From assembly GCA_002415025.1 (NCBI GenBank), contig DIBR01000040.1, positions 1-5,078 of the forward strand: a stretch of DNA of 5,078 bases, in the 5' to 3' direction. Position 1 is the first letter of the stretch; every line of letters begins with the position of its first letter. Both the position numbers and the translations under genes were made by a program. Source of the DNA: Spongiibacteraceae bacterium UBA5047 (GTDB taxonomy: Bacteria; Pseudomonadota; Gammaproteobacteria; Pseudomonadales; Spongiibacteraceae). The notes below the pieces were generated by a model. That model had not been told where the DNA came from and did no database searches. It saw nothing but the letters and a program-made list of their open reading frames with translations. Shown here one piece after another: positions 1-5,078 of the stretch.

Positions 1-52
1 TTTTATGGCTGGGAGTGGGTGTCCGCGAGGGACCGGGCGCCGACCGTAGCAA

Positions 53-757
53 TCACAGTGCAGACGGCAAGTGCGTCCGGTAGGGAGTCAGCAGAGCGTC
101 AAGCTGTTGTTCATTCAGGCCGTGGTCTCTGCGCAGAAATTGCTGAAGATCCTTGCGCGCTGCTGCCGTAGCGCTAAGGCAATAGCGGCTTCTTTCGAAA
201 TCGACCAGTCTGACTTCGCAGGTTTCGGGGTTAATGTAAATGTGCCGGGCAAATAGTGCACCGTGCCGGAACCTGTGTTGATGCATTGCGCATAATTGCG
301 CGCCGATTTCTTGGAAGTTGCCGGGATTGGCGTTGAAGGCGGTATGTTCATTCGAGAGTGCCAGCCGGTCTAGTTGTATGAATTGCTCCGGCAAGGCGCG
401 GGTGACCAGTACTGACGAGGCCAGGTTTTCCCTGCTGGATTCACCGAAATAGACCCAGTCAGGCTTGCCGATTGGGATGTCTCTGCGAAGAACGTTGTAT
501 TCCAGGCGGTAAGTCAGGGCTCCGAGCGGAAACCTGGGGGTAAAGCGCCGCTGAGTCTGCTGTCGCTTGACGAAAAAAACTTCGTTCGAGCTGCCCAGAG
601 TGAGCCGGGTTACGCCGCTCCAGCCTCCACCGCTCGTATTTATTGGTTCGAACCAGTCGGGGGGCAGCGTCCAGAATGCCTCAAAATCCGTGAGCCGGTT
701 TTCTTCAAGTACGCTGCCCCAGGGCTGATTGATTCGGGATGTCTCTTTTGCCGCCAT
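53..757 (-). CDS. Lipopolysaccharide kinase-like protein (Kdo/WaaP, InaA-type)
   Basis: This 234-residue protein resembles the WaaP/InaA branch of the protein-kinase-like fold, whose characterised members phosphorylate lipopolysaccharide core sugars at the inner face of the cytoplasmic membrane. Numbered from the chosen start, GGGWSGVTRL (43-52) resembles the family's glycine-rich N-terminal segment. FFVKRQ (61-66) carries the candidate ATP-binding lysine. Glu86 sits where the pairing glutamate is expected. HGALFARHIYI (165-175) is the catalytic-loop region, and VDFERSR (185-191) replaces the DFG-type segment. The catalytic-loop Asp of WaaP appears to be Ala167. No signal peptide or membrane segment is seen. 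The frame is open up to an ATG at 913, but those extra 52 residues are Cys/Pro-rich and unlike the family, so I prefer ATG 757; ATG 766 is nearly as good. Neither has a clear Shine-Dalgarno. The gene is transcribed divergently from the HDOD gene. The family is fairly sure; the substrate is unknown. Confidence 0.75.
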   Translation of the reverse strand: MAAKETSRINQPWGSVLEENRLTDFEAFWTLPPDWFEPINTSGGGWSGVTRLTLGSSNEVFFVKRQQTQRRFTPRFPLGALTYRLEYNVLRRDIPIGKPDWVYFGESSRENLASSVLVTRALPEQFIQLDRLALSNEHTAFNANPGNFQEIGAQLCAMHQHRFRHGALFARHIYINPETCEVRLVDFERSRYCLSATAAARKDLQQFLRRDHGLNEQQLDALLTPYRTHLPSAL

Positions 758-956
758 TGACCACATCTGTGAATAAGTAATGCTCGTACCCCAGCATAAC
801 ACTTCCGGGAATATAGGCCGCGTGTTTAATTGCGAACAGCGCGGTGGCCCTGTTGTGTCACTTGGGCATAAGCCGTTCAGGCAATCAGTATAAGCCACAC
901 TGGAGTTTCTCATGAGCCGGCAGTTAATCTCGGGAATTGGCTCTGTAATCTTTCAT

Positions 957-960
957 GAGG
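957..960 (+). promoter_or_regulatory. Shine-Dalgarno deciding the HDOD start
   Basis: GAGG lies 9 nt upstream of ATG 970 and overlaps the alternative ATG at 955, which itself has only CTGTAATCTTTC before it. This favours translation starting at 970 rather than 955. Confidence 0.6.
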
Positions 961-969
961 CTTTGGTGC

Positions 970-1920
970 ATGACGTCAGAAAATTATGAGCAGCGAATTA
1001 ACCAGCTGTTATCAACGGCTGCCGGGCTGCCTACTTTGCCGGGTGTGGCAATGCAGGTGATTACCAGCGTTAATGATAAACATGCAGATGTGGCCGCGCT
1101 TATCCAGATACTGCAGCGCGATCCCGCGCTGGCGGCAAAGATACTGCGTGTCGCCAACTCGCCCATTTACGGAAGTCGGCGAGGTGTTGAGAGTTTGCAG
1201 CAAGCCGTGGTGATGTTAGGTATGCGGGCGACGCACAGTTTGGCGCTGTCGTTCTCTCTGGTGCCGGCGCTGAAGCTGCAATCAGAAGGCACTCTGGACT
1301 ACGCTCTATACTGGCGGCGATGTCTGCTTTCGGCTACTGCAGCAAAGCAGATTGCAGCGTGTATTTTGCCGGCCGACAAGGAGGCGGCCTTTCTGGCAGC
1401 CTTGATACAGGATCTCGGTATGCTGGTTCTGGATCGTGTTATGCCTGAGCTGTACGCTGGGCTCCCGTGTTCGCAGATGGATCATCTGGGGTTGCTGGCG
1501 CATGAGCGTAGTCGATTCGGTCTTGACCACGCACATGTTGGTGGGTGGATGGCTCGGGAGTGGGGGTTTAGTGAGCGCATGCAAAATGCTGTGGCGCATA
1601 GTCATCAACCTGAAGGGGCCGATGGTGGTGACAGCGATCGCCAGTTTGCGTGCTGTGTAGCGCTGGGGGCGGAGTTGGCTGATATGATGCTGGGCGCCGA
1701 CGGCGACTGTGATCTATATCGGATAGCGGCGAAGGCTGAGCAGTGGTTGGCGATTGACGGCGTGAGCACGGGCGGCATTGTTGAGTCGGTTACCCGGTCA
1801 ATACCGGCATTTGAGCGGATATTTGATACGCGTTTGCTCGATCAGGATAAGTTGCAGATGATTAGTGATCTGGCTCGTGAAAAGCTGGCGGAGCTTAGGG
1901 CTGTGGCGAGCGGAGAATAA
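970..1920 (+). CDS. HDOD domain-containing signalling protein
   Basis: This 316-residue cytoplasmic protein is built mainly of an HDOD domain, a metal-free-looking relative of HD phosphohydrolases found in bacterial signalling and regulatory proteins. The domain starts at LPTLP (21-25). The characteristic segment RDPALAAKILRVANSP (50-65) follows, and then SLQQAVVMLGM (75-85). Where a true HD enzyme has a histidine-aspartate pair, this protein has ALIQDLG (144-150), so catalysis is not expected. The C-terminal part (about 220-316) is helical-looking, with no second domain that I recognise. An ATG at 955 is also in frame, but I chose ATG 970 because GAGG at 957-960 lies 9 nt before it, while nothing comparable precedes 955. 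It is separated from birA by 93 nt, and nothing links its job to biotin or CoA. The related HDOD-GGDEF proteins have an added cyclase domain; none is present here. The family call is firm; the signal it serves is unknown. Confidence 0.9.
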   Translation: MTSENYEQRINQLLSTAAGLPTLPGVAMQVITSVNDKHADVAALIQILQRDPALAAKILRVANSPIYGSRRGVESLQQAVVMLGMRATHSLALSFSLVPALKLQSEGTLDYALYWRRCLLSATAAKQIAACILPADKEAAFLAALIQDLGMLVLDRVMPELYAGLPCSQMDHLGLLAHERSRFGLDHAHVGGWMAREWGFSERMQNAVAHSHQPEGADGGDSDRQFACCVALGAELADMMLGADGDCDLYRIAAKAEQWLAIDGVSTGGIVESVTRSIPAFERIFDTRLLDQDKLQMISDLAREKLAELRAVASGE

Positions 1921-1975
1921 CGGCGCTCTTTCCCTGCGGCACTTTCGGGGGTTTGCTCGCGCTGGCGGACGACTC

Positions 1976-1984
1976 TGGTATTAT
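1976..1984 (+). promoter_or_regulatory. birA: Possible extended -10 promoter for birA-coaX-SPOR
   Basis: TGGTATTAT reads as an extended -10 element (TGn followed by TATTAT, five of six matches to TATAAT). No good -35 box lies at 16-18 nt. TTGCTC at 1953-1958 is 20 nt away, which is too far, but extended -10 promoters can do without one. Transcription would start near 1991, about 23 nt before the birA ATG. I saw no inverted repeat like the enteric BirA operator around it, so autoregulation by BirA is not supported. The promoter is inferred from pattern only. Confidence 0.4.
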
Positions 1985-2013
1985 CCTGCCACTGTATTGC
2001 GGTGGTTGTACTC

Positions 2014-2988
2014 ATGGATTTCAAAAGCCTTCTCTCACATCTGGCTGATGGCGAATTTCATTCCGGCGAGGATTTGGGCGCGGCGCTCGGTATTAGTCGA
2101 ACGGCGGTGTGGAAGCAGTTGCAAAAGCTTGCTGATGTCGGTCTTGAGCTCGAGTCGGTCAAAGGTCGCGGCTACCGGCTCCCCGGCGGGTTTTGTGCAC
2201 TGGATGCGCACCTTATTCGTTCCCATCTAAGTGCCGAATCCGCGCCCCTGTTAAGCGCGCTTAACATTCTGCAGCAAACTACCTCTACCAGTACCGAGCT
2301 GGCAAACCTTGGTCGGCAGGGAGCCGGCAGCGGTTCTGTGTGTGTTGCGGAGCAGCAGACGGCCGGCCGTGGAAGGCTTGGTCGCCAGTGGGTTAGCCCC
2401 TTCGGGCGTAATTTGATGTTTTCTGTTCTGTGGGAGTTTGAGGGGGGCGCGGCAGCGCTTGAGGGGCTTAGTCTGGCGGTCGGTCTGGTGCTGGCGGAAG
2501 CGCTTGCTGAAATGGGTGTGGCGGGTGTTCAGTTAAAGTGGCCCAACGATGTGCTTTGTCACAGTCGAAAAATCGCCGGCATTCTGCTCGAAATGCAAGG
2601 CGATGCGGCCGGGCGCTGTCAGGTTATCATTGGTATAGGCGTCAACGTGGCTATGCCCGACAATGCCGCTATCGACCAGGCGTGGACGGATCTTGGTCGG
2701 GAGACCTCGACCATCGTTGACCGGAATCAATTGCTGGCATTGTTGTTGGGGCGACTGCTGCCCATGCTGAGCAGCTTCGGCGAAATTGGTTTCGGGTTCT
2801 ATCAGGAGCGCTGGGAAGCTCTCGACATGCTGCGAGATCGCCGGGTTATTTTGCATCAAGGTGAACAGCGGGTTTCCGGTGTATGCCGGGGAGTGGCAGG
2901 TAATGGAGCTTTGAAGTTTGAAGGCGACAGTGGGCTGGAGCTGGTTAGTGGTGGTGAGGTGAGTTTAAGGGCGGCTGATGATTCTTGA
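2014..2988 (+). CDS. birA: Bifunctional biotin--protein ligase / biotin operon repressor
   Basis: BirA activates biotin with ATP to biotinyl-5'-AMP and transfers it to the lysine of the biotin carboxyl carrier protein of acetyl-CoA carboxylase. Forms with an N-terminal DNA-binding domain also repress biotin synthesis genes. The 324 residues, close to the 321 of E. coli BirA, show all three domains. A winged helix occupies about 1-60, with its helix-turn-helix at GEDLGAALGISRTAVWKQL (18-36) and GRGYRLP (51-57). The catalytic domain has GRGRLG (118-123), KWPND (175-179), KIAGIL (186-191) and IIGIGVNV (205-212). An SH3-like C-terminal domain follows from about 273. An in-frame GTG at 2002 exists, but ATG 2014 has GGTGG (2001-2005) 8 nt upstream and begins the family's usual N terminus. 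The end overlaps coaX by 11 nt, which indicates translational coupling. The repressor role is inferred from the intact DNA-binding domain; no bio genes are in view. Confidence 0.97.
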   Translation: MDFKSLLSHLADGEFHSGEDLGAALGISRTAVWKQLQKLADVGLELESVKGRGYRLPGGFCALDAHLIRSHLSAESAPLLSALNILQQTTSTSTELANLGRQGAGSGSVCVAEQQTAGRGRLGRQWVSPFGRNLMFSVLWEFEGGAAALEGLSLAVGLVLAEALAEMGVAGVQLKWPNDVLCHSRKIAGILLEMQGDAAGRCQVIIGIGVNVAMPDNAAIDQAWTDLGRETSTIVDRNQLLALLLGRLLPMLSSFGEIGFGFYQERWEALDMLRDRRVILHQGEQRVSGVCRGVAGNGALKFEGDSGLELVSGGEVSLRAADDS

Positions 2989-3712
2989 GTTTGATGTTGG
3001 CAACTCGGCGCTCAAATGGCGATTGCTCGACGCAGCCGGAGCTGTGGCCCGGCGCGGGAATCTGGCGTCAACCGGGCAACTGCATGAGGTATCGGAATCT
3101 GTTGCCCGTGTGTCGCGCTTGCGGGTTGCATCAGTTGCAGCCGATGAGACTGCTGCCGCCATTGAGAGCTGGGCGCATTCGGCATTAGGTGTAGAGGTGG
3201 AGTTTGCGCGAACCGCGGCTGCATTTGGCGGGCTGATAAACAGCTATGCCGAGCCGGAACGAATGGGCGTTGACCGCTGGCTGGCGATGCTGGCTGCCTA
3301 TGTGCAGCGTCGCAGCGCGGTTCTTGTTATTGATGCGGGCACGGCGGTGACACTGGACTATGTCGACGCCGATGGACGACATCGCGGCGGCTATATACTG
3401 CCGGGCCAGCGGCTTTCGCGGTCGGCTTTGCTAAGAGACACCTCTCGCGTACGTTTCTCCGAAGATGTCGACGTTCTTCCCTTGCCCGGTTGCTCTACCG
3501 CCGAAGCGGTAAGCAACGGCGCATTATTTGTGCTGGTCGCGGCCGTAGAATCCGCGATAAGGCAGGCGCAGGAGTTTTGGGGGCGGCAATTCTCTGTTGT
3601 TTTAACCGGTGGCGACGGCGGTGAAATTCTTCGCCACGTAAACACAGGTTCGCTGGACTGTGAGTTTGCGCCGGATCTTGTGTTTGAGGGGCTGGGTATT
3701 GCCTTGCCCTGA
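2978..3712 (+). CDS. coaX: Type III pantothenate kinase
   Basis: CoaX phosphorylates pantothenate with ATP to 4'-phosphopantothenate, the first step of coenzyme A synthesis, in the cytoplasm. It belongs to the ASKHA (acetate and sugar kinase/Hsp70/actin) fold, needs a monovalent cation, and unlike type I CoaA is generally not inhibited by CoA. The 244 residues are normal for the family. Visible motifs in order are the phosphate-binding DVGNSALKW (6-14), the pantothenate-site GVDRWLA (97-103), DAGTAVTLDYV (119-129), GGYILPG (137-143), LTGGDG (209-214) and the C-terminal PDLVFEGLG (232-240). ATG 2978 lies inside the end of birA (stop 2986-2988). Its Shine-Dalgarno AAGGG (2967-2971) within birA sits 6 nt upstream, so expression is probably coupled to birA. 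It occupies the place next to birA that coaA has in E. coli. No other pantothenate kinase is visible, so it is probably, but not provably, the essential enzyme. Confidence 0.97.
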   Translation: MILEFDVGNSALKWRLLDAAGAVARRGNLASTGQLHEVSESVARVSRLRVASVAADETAAAIESWAHSALGVEVEFARTAAAFGGLINSYAEPERMGVDRWLAMLAAYVQRRSAVLVIDAGTAVTLDYVDADGRHRGGYILPGQRLSRSALLRDTSRVRFSEDVDVLPLPGCSTAEAVSNGALFVLVAAVESAIRQAQEFWGRQFSVVLTGGDGGEILRHVNTGSLDCEFAPDLVFEGLGIALP

Positions 3713-3741
3713 TGTGGTGGGTGGCCTGCGTGCTCTAATAA

Positions 3742-3750
3742 TAAGGAGGA
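3742..3750 (+). promoter_or_regulatory. Strong Shine-Dalgarno of the SPOR gene
   Basis: TAAGGAGGA is a near-perfect complement of the 16S rRNA tail. Only 4 nt separate the GGAGG core (3745-3749) from ATG 3754, tighter than usual. It fixes the start and suggests efficient translation independent of coaX, whose stop lies 41 nt before the ATG. Confidence 0.75.
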
Positions 3751-3753
3751 AAG

Positions 3754-4425
3754 ATGCGGTGGTTTTTTGTGCTATTGGTGCTCGCTAACGGGTTTTACGC
3801 ACTGTGGCACCTGCAAATGCAGTCACCGGAACCTGTTGGGGGGGATGCGTCGAGCTCCGGTCGGGCGCCCACGCTGGTGTTGGTCAGTGAGGCAAATCCC
3901 GCTTTGCTGGAGCGGTCAGAGGCTGAACCACTTCATGTTGAGGCCGCGCCGGTCGAAATTGCACCGGCTTGCTGGTTCGTTGCGGTATTTGATGACAAGC
4001 AGCAGGCTGACAGGGCGGTGGCCGCGGTTCAGGCCGCTCAGCTTCAGGCTCGCATTGAGACCCTTGATGTTGCAGATCGCTCGGACTATTGGGTGCACGT
4101 CGGGCCGTATGCGAGCCGGCAAAAAGCAATGGCGGTGCTGCAGCAACTGCGTGCGGACGGCATCGATAGCTTCCTGATTGGTGAGGGGGAGCTGGAAAAC
4201 GGTATCTCCCTGGGGTTTTTCTCGCAGAAGGTTTCCGCTGAGCGGCTGGCGCGCAGGCACCGGAATATTGGCCACCCCGTGAGCATTTTCGAGGTCAAGC
4301 GAGTCAGGCCGAGCTACCACCTGTACGTGTTCGGGCGAGTGGAAGAGCCCGAGCTGGAGGCCTTGATGAAAGATCAGGGCCTTGCAGCGAATCCCGCTAA
4401 AAAGCCAAAAAAATCCTGTATTTGA
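3754..4425 (+). CDS. Membrane-anchored SPOR domain-containing protein
   Basis: SPOR domains bind denuded septal peptidoglycan and bring proteins to the division site. This 223-residue protein starts with one hydrophobic segment (about 3-20, FFVLLVLANGFYALWHL) that should anchor it in the inner membrane with the rest in the periplasm. A low-complexity linker follows (about 22-70), rich in Ser, Glu, Pro and Ala. A SPOR-like unit covers about 73-142. Its first strand is CWFVAVF and its repeat half is YWVHVGPY (112-119) with SRQKAMAVLQQLRADGI (121-137). A further strand-helix unit, ISLGFFSQKVSAERLARRHR (151-170), suggests one and a half copies. The C terminus is lysine-rich (KKPKK, 216-220). It follows coaX by 41 nt and is probably in the birA operon. 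SPOR genes sit here in Pseudomonas too, but I know of no assigned role for this one. The domain call is good; a link to division is family inference. Confidence 0.82.
   Translation: MRWFFVLLVLANGFYALWHLQMQSPEPVGGDASSSGRAPTLVLVSEANPALLERSEAEPLHVEAAPVEIAPACWFVAVFDDKQQADRAVAAVQAAQLQARIETLDVADRSDYWVHVGPYASRQKAMAVLQQLRADGIDSFLIGEGELENGISLGFFSQKVSAERLARRHRNIGHPVSIFEVKRVRPSYHLYVFGRVEEPELEALMKDQGLAANPAKKPKKSCI
4403..4424 (+). promoter_or_regulatory. Possible UP element of the tRNA operon promoter
   Basis: An A/T-rich stretch, including seven consecutive A (4407-4413) and a later TATTT, covers roughly -59 to -38 relative to a predicted start near 4462. This is where RNA polymerase alpha-subunit UP elements lie in strong stable-RNA promoters. 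It falls within the last codons of the SPOR gene, so the A run also encodes lysines. The match is compositional only. Confidence 0.35.
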
Positions 4426-4426
4426 A

Positions 4427-4455
4427 TTGCTAAGCTAGGGAACTTCGTCTAGAAT
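4427..4455 (+). promoter_or_regulatory. Promoter of the tRNA-tuf operon
   Basis: TTGCTA (4427-4432, four of six) and TAGAAT (4450-4455, five of six) are separated by exactly 17 nt, the ideal sigma-70 spacing. The following discriminator GCCGCC (4456-4461) is GC-rich, as in stringently controlled rRNA and tRNA promoters, so ppGpp repression during starvation is plausible. The predicted start near 4462 gives a leader of about 24 nt before tRNA-Thr. That leader begins with a small hairpin (CCTC 4461-4464 pairing with GAGG 4469-4472). The -35 box begins 2 nt after the SPOR stop codon. Confidence 0.7.
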
Positions 4456-4485
4456 GCCGCCCTCGTTTGAGGCCGTGTATGCAGA

Positions 4486-4561
4486 GCTGGCGTAGCTCAG
4501 TTGGTAGAGCAGCTGACTTGTAATCAGCCGGTCGGGGGTTCGACTCCTCTCGCCAGCTCCA
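4486..4561 (+). tRNA. thrU: tRNA-Thr, anticodon TGT
   Basis: The 76-nt cloverleaf has acceptor GCTGGCG (4486-4492) pairing with CGCCAGC (4551-4557), a D arm GCTC/GAGC, and an anticodon stem GCTGA/TCAGC. The loop CTTGTAA gives anticodon TGT, which reads ACA and probably other ACN codons. The T arm is GGGGG-TTCGACT-CCTCT with two G-T wobbles. The CCA (4559-4561) is encoded and the discriminator base is T. It is the first gene of the cluster, matching thrU of E. coli in anticodon and position. Confidence 0.97.
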
Positions 4562-4612
4562 AGTTTTTGCAGTAGACACAAGCGCTTAAGCGATGTTTTA
4601 GGGTTGTTTTCG

Positions 4613-4641
4613 TTGACAGGCCATGTGCTGGTCATCAGAAT
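4613..4641 (+). promoter_or_regulatory. Candidate internal promoter before tRNA-Tyr
   Basis: A perfect TTGACA (4613-4618) lies 17 nt upstream of CAGAAT (4636-4641, four of six to TATAAT), followed by the partly GC-rich ATCCCG. Transcription would start near 4648, about 9 nt before tRNA-Tyr (4657). This would allow tRNA-Tyr, tRNA-Gly, tRNA-Thr(GGT) and tuf to be transcribed separately from the first tRNA. It is based on pattern only. Confidence 0.55.
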
Positions 4642-4656
4642 ATCCCGCTCTCTTGG

Positions 4657-4740
4657 GGAGGGGTTCCCGAGTGGCCAAAGGGATCAGACTGTAAATCTGA
4701 CGCGAAAGCTTCGGTGGTTCGAATCCACCCCCCTCCACCA
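4657..4740 (+). tRNA. tyrU: tRNA-Tyr, anticodon GTA
   Basis: This 84-nt class II tRNA has acceptor GGAGGGG (4657-4663) pairing with CCCCTCC (4730-4736). The anticodon stem is TCAGA/TCTGA with loop CTGTAAA; the anticodon GTA is at 4691-4693 and reads TAC and TAT. An extended variable arm, typical of bacterial tRNA-Tyr, lies about 4701-4713. The T arm includes GTGGTTCGAATCCAC. The discriminator is A and the CCA is encoded. It is second in the cluster, as tyrU is in E. coli. Confidence 0.97.
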
Positions 4741-4774
4741 TTACTTGCTAGCGGTGCGAGAGTAAGTGAAATGA

Positions 4775-4848
<74 letters not shown>

Positions 4849-4866
4849 TAATTTTGGGTTTGGCGG

Positions 4867-4942
<76 letters not shown>

Positions 4943-5034
4943 TTATTTTAGGTGGCAGCAGTCGTTGGTGGCTATTGCCTTTTGTTGTGTTTTGAAAAAG
5001 AAGTCGTTTTTAGCTCGGCGAGGAGACTGTCGCG

Positions 5035-5078
5035 ATGGGAAAGGAAAAGTTTGAACGTACCAAGCCACACGTAAACGT
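5035..5078 (+). CDS. tuf: Elongation factor Tu, 5' end only
   Basis: Only the first 14 codons and two bases are in the window, reading MGKEKFERTKPHVN. This is the conserved EF-Tu N terminus that precedes the GTP-binding P-loop. EF-Tu is the GTPase that carries aminoacyl-tRNA to the ribosome. ATG 5035 has GAGGAG (5020-5025) 9 nt upstream. Its place directly after the four tRNAs identifies it as the tufB-type copy, and co-transcription with them is likely since no terminator intervenes. Residue 2 is Gly, where E. coli has Ser. The rest of the gene lies beyond the window. Confidence 0.93.
   Translation, partial: MGKEKFERTKPHVN

Noticed and set aside
1..52. Short open frames at the left edge, including a plus-strand frame ending at 83 that could be the tail of a convergent gene
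   Set aside because: Too little sequence to recognise a product or choose a strand, and the small GTCC/GGAC hairpin there has no T run to make a terminator.
758..969. Promoters for the divergent kinase-like and HDOD genes (TATAAG 889-894 on plus; TATATT on minus near 822)
   Set aside because: No -35 partner at acceptable spacing for either; base matches alone are not enough.
1306..1608. Minus-strand frame of 100 codons within the HDOD gene
   Set aside because: It is a shadow of the plus-strand gene with no ribosome-binding site or recognisable protein features.
1633..1642. GCGATCGC palindrome
   Set aside because: This resembles the cyanobacterial HIP1 octamer, but it is a single copy inside a coding region of a gammaproteobacterial locus.
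1908..1931. Possible terminator after the HDOD gene: GAGCG pairing with CGCTC, then TTT
   Set aside because: The stem is only 5 bp with an 11-nt loop spanning the stop codon and just three T after it, so it is too weak to call.
2002..2013. Upstream GTG start for birA adding four residues
   Set aside because: The GTG overlaps the GGTGG ribosome-binding site of ATG 2014, which gives the usual BirA N terminus.
4435..4635. Minus-strand frame of 66 codons containing GERSRTPDRLITSQLLYQLSYAS
   Set aside because: It is the antisense reading of tRNA-Thr(TGT); such peptides are a familiar false annotation over tRNA genes.

Overview
This window looks like a conserved housekeeping region of a gammaproteobacterial chromosome. 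The best guess is the Pseudomonas/Cellvibrio side of the class, with moderate confidence. The core order is birA, coaX, a SPOR-domain gene, tRNA-Thr(TGT), tRNA-Tyr(GTA), tRNA-Gly(TCC), tRNA-Thr(GGT) and the start of tuf. The tRNA order matches the Escherichia coli thrU-tyrU-glyT-thrT-tufB operon, which in E. coli also lies beside birA. A type III pantothenate kinase (coaX) occupies the place of the E. coli type I enzyme coaA, and a SPOR gene follows it, an arrangement known from Pseudomonas.

Region by region: 53-757 on the minus strand is a WaaP/InaA-type lipopolysaccharide kinase-like gene. A divergent intergenic stretch of about 210 bp separates it from an HDOD-domain gene on the plus strand (970-1920). 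After a 93-nt gap with a possible extended -10 promoter come birA (2014-2988) and coaX (2978-3712), which overlap by 11 nt. A membrane-anchored SPOR-domain gene (3754-4425) follows 41 nt later. These three genes probably form one transcript joining biotin transfer/regulation, the first step of coenzyme A synthesis and a cell-envelope protein.

A good sigma-70-type promoter with a GC-rich discriminator (4427-4455) starts immediately after the SPOR stop codon and precedes four tRNA genes (4486-4942), all with encoded CCA ends. A second candidate promoter with a perfect TTGACA box (4613-4641) lies between the first and second tRNA. The window ends 14 codons into tuf (EF-Tu), reached through a 92-nt spacer with no evident terminator, so the tRNAs and EF-Tu are probably co-transcribed.

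I found no mobile element, CRISPR array, prophage or clear sign of horizontal transfer, and no evidence of an undescribed system. The points most worth a second look are the overlap of the tRNA promoter with the 3' end of the SPOR gene, the second promoter inside the tRNA cluster, and the replaced catalytic-loop aspartate in the kinase-like protein.
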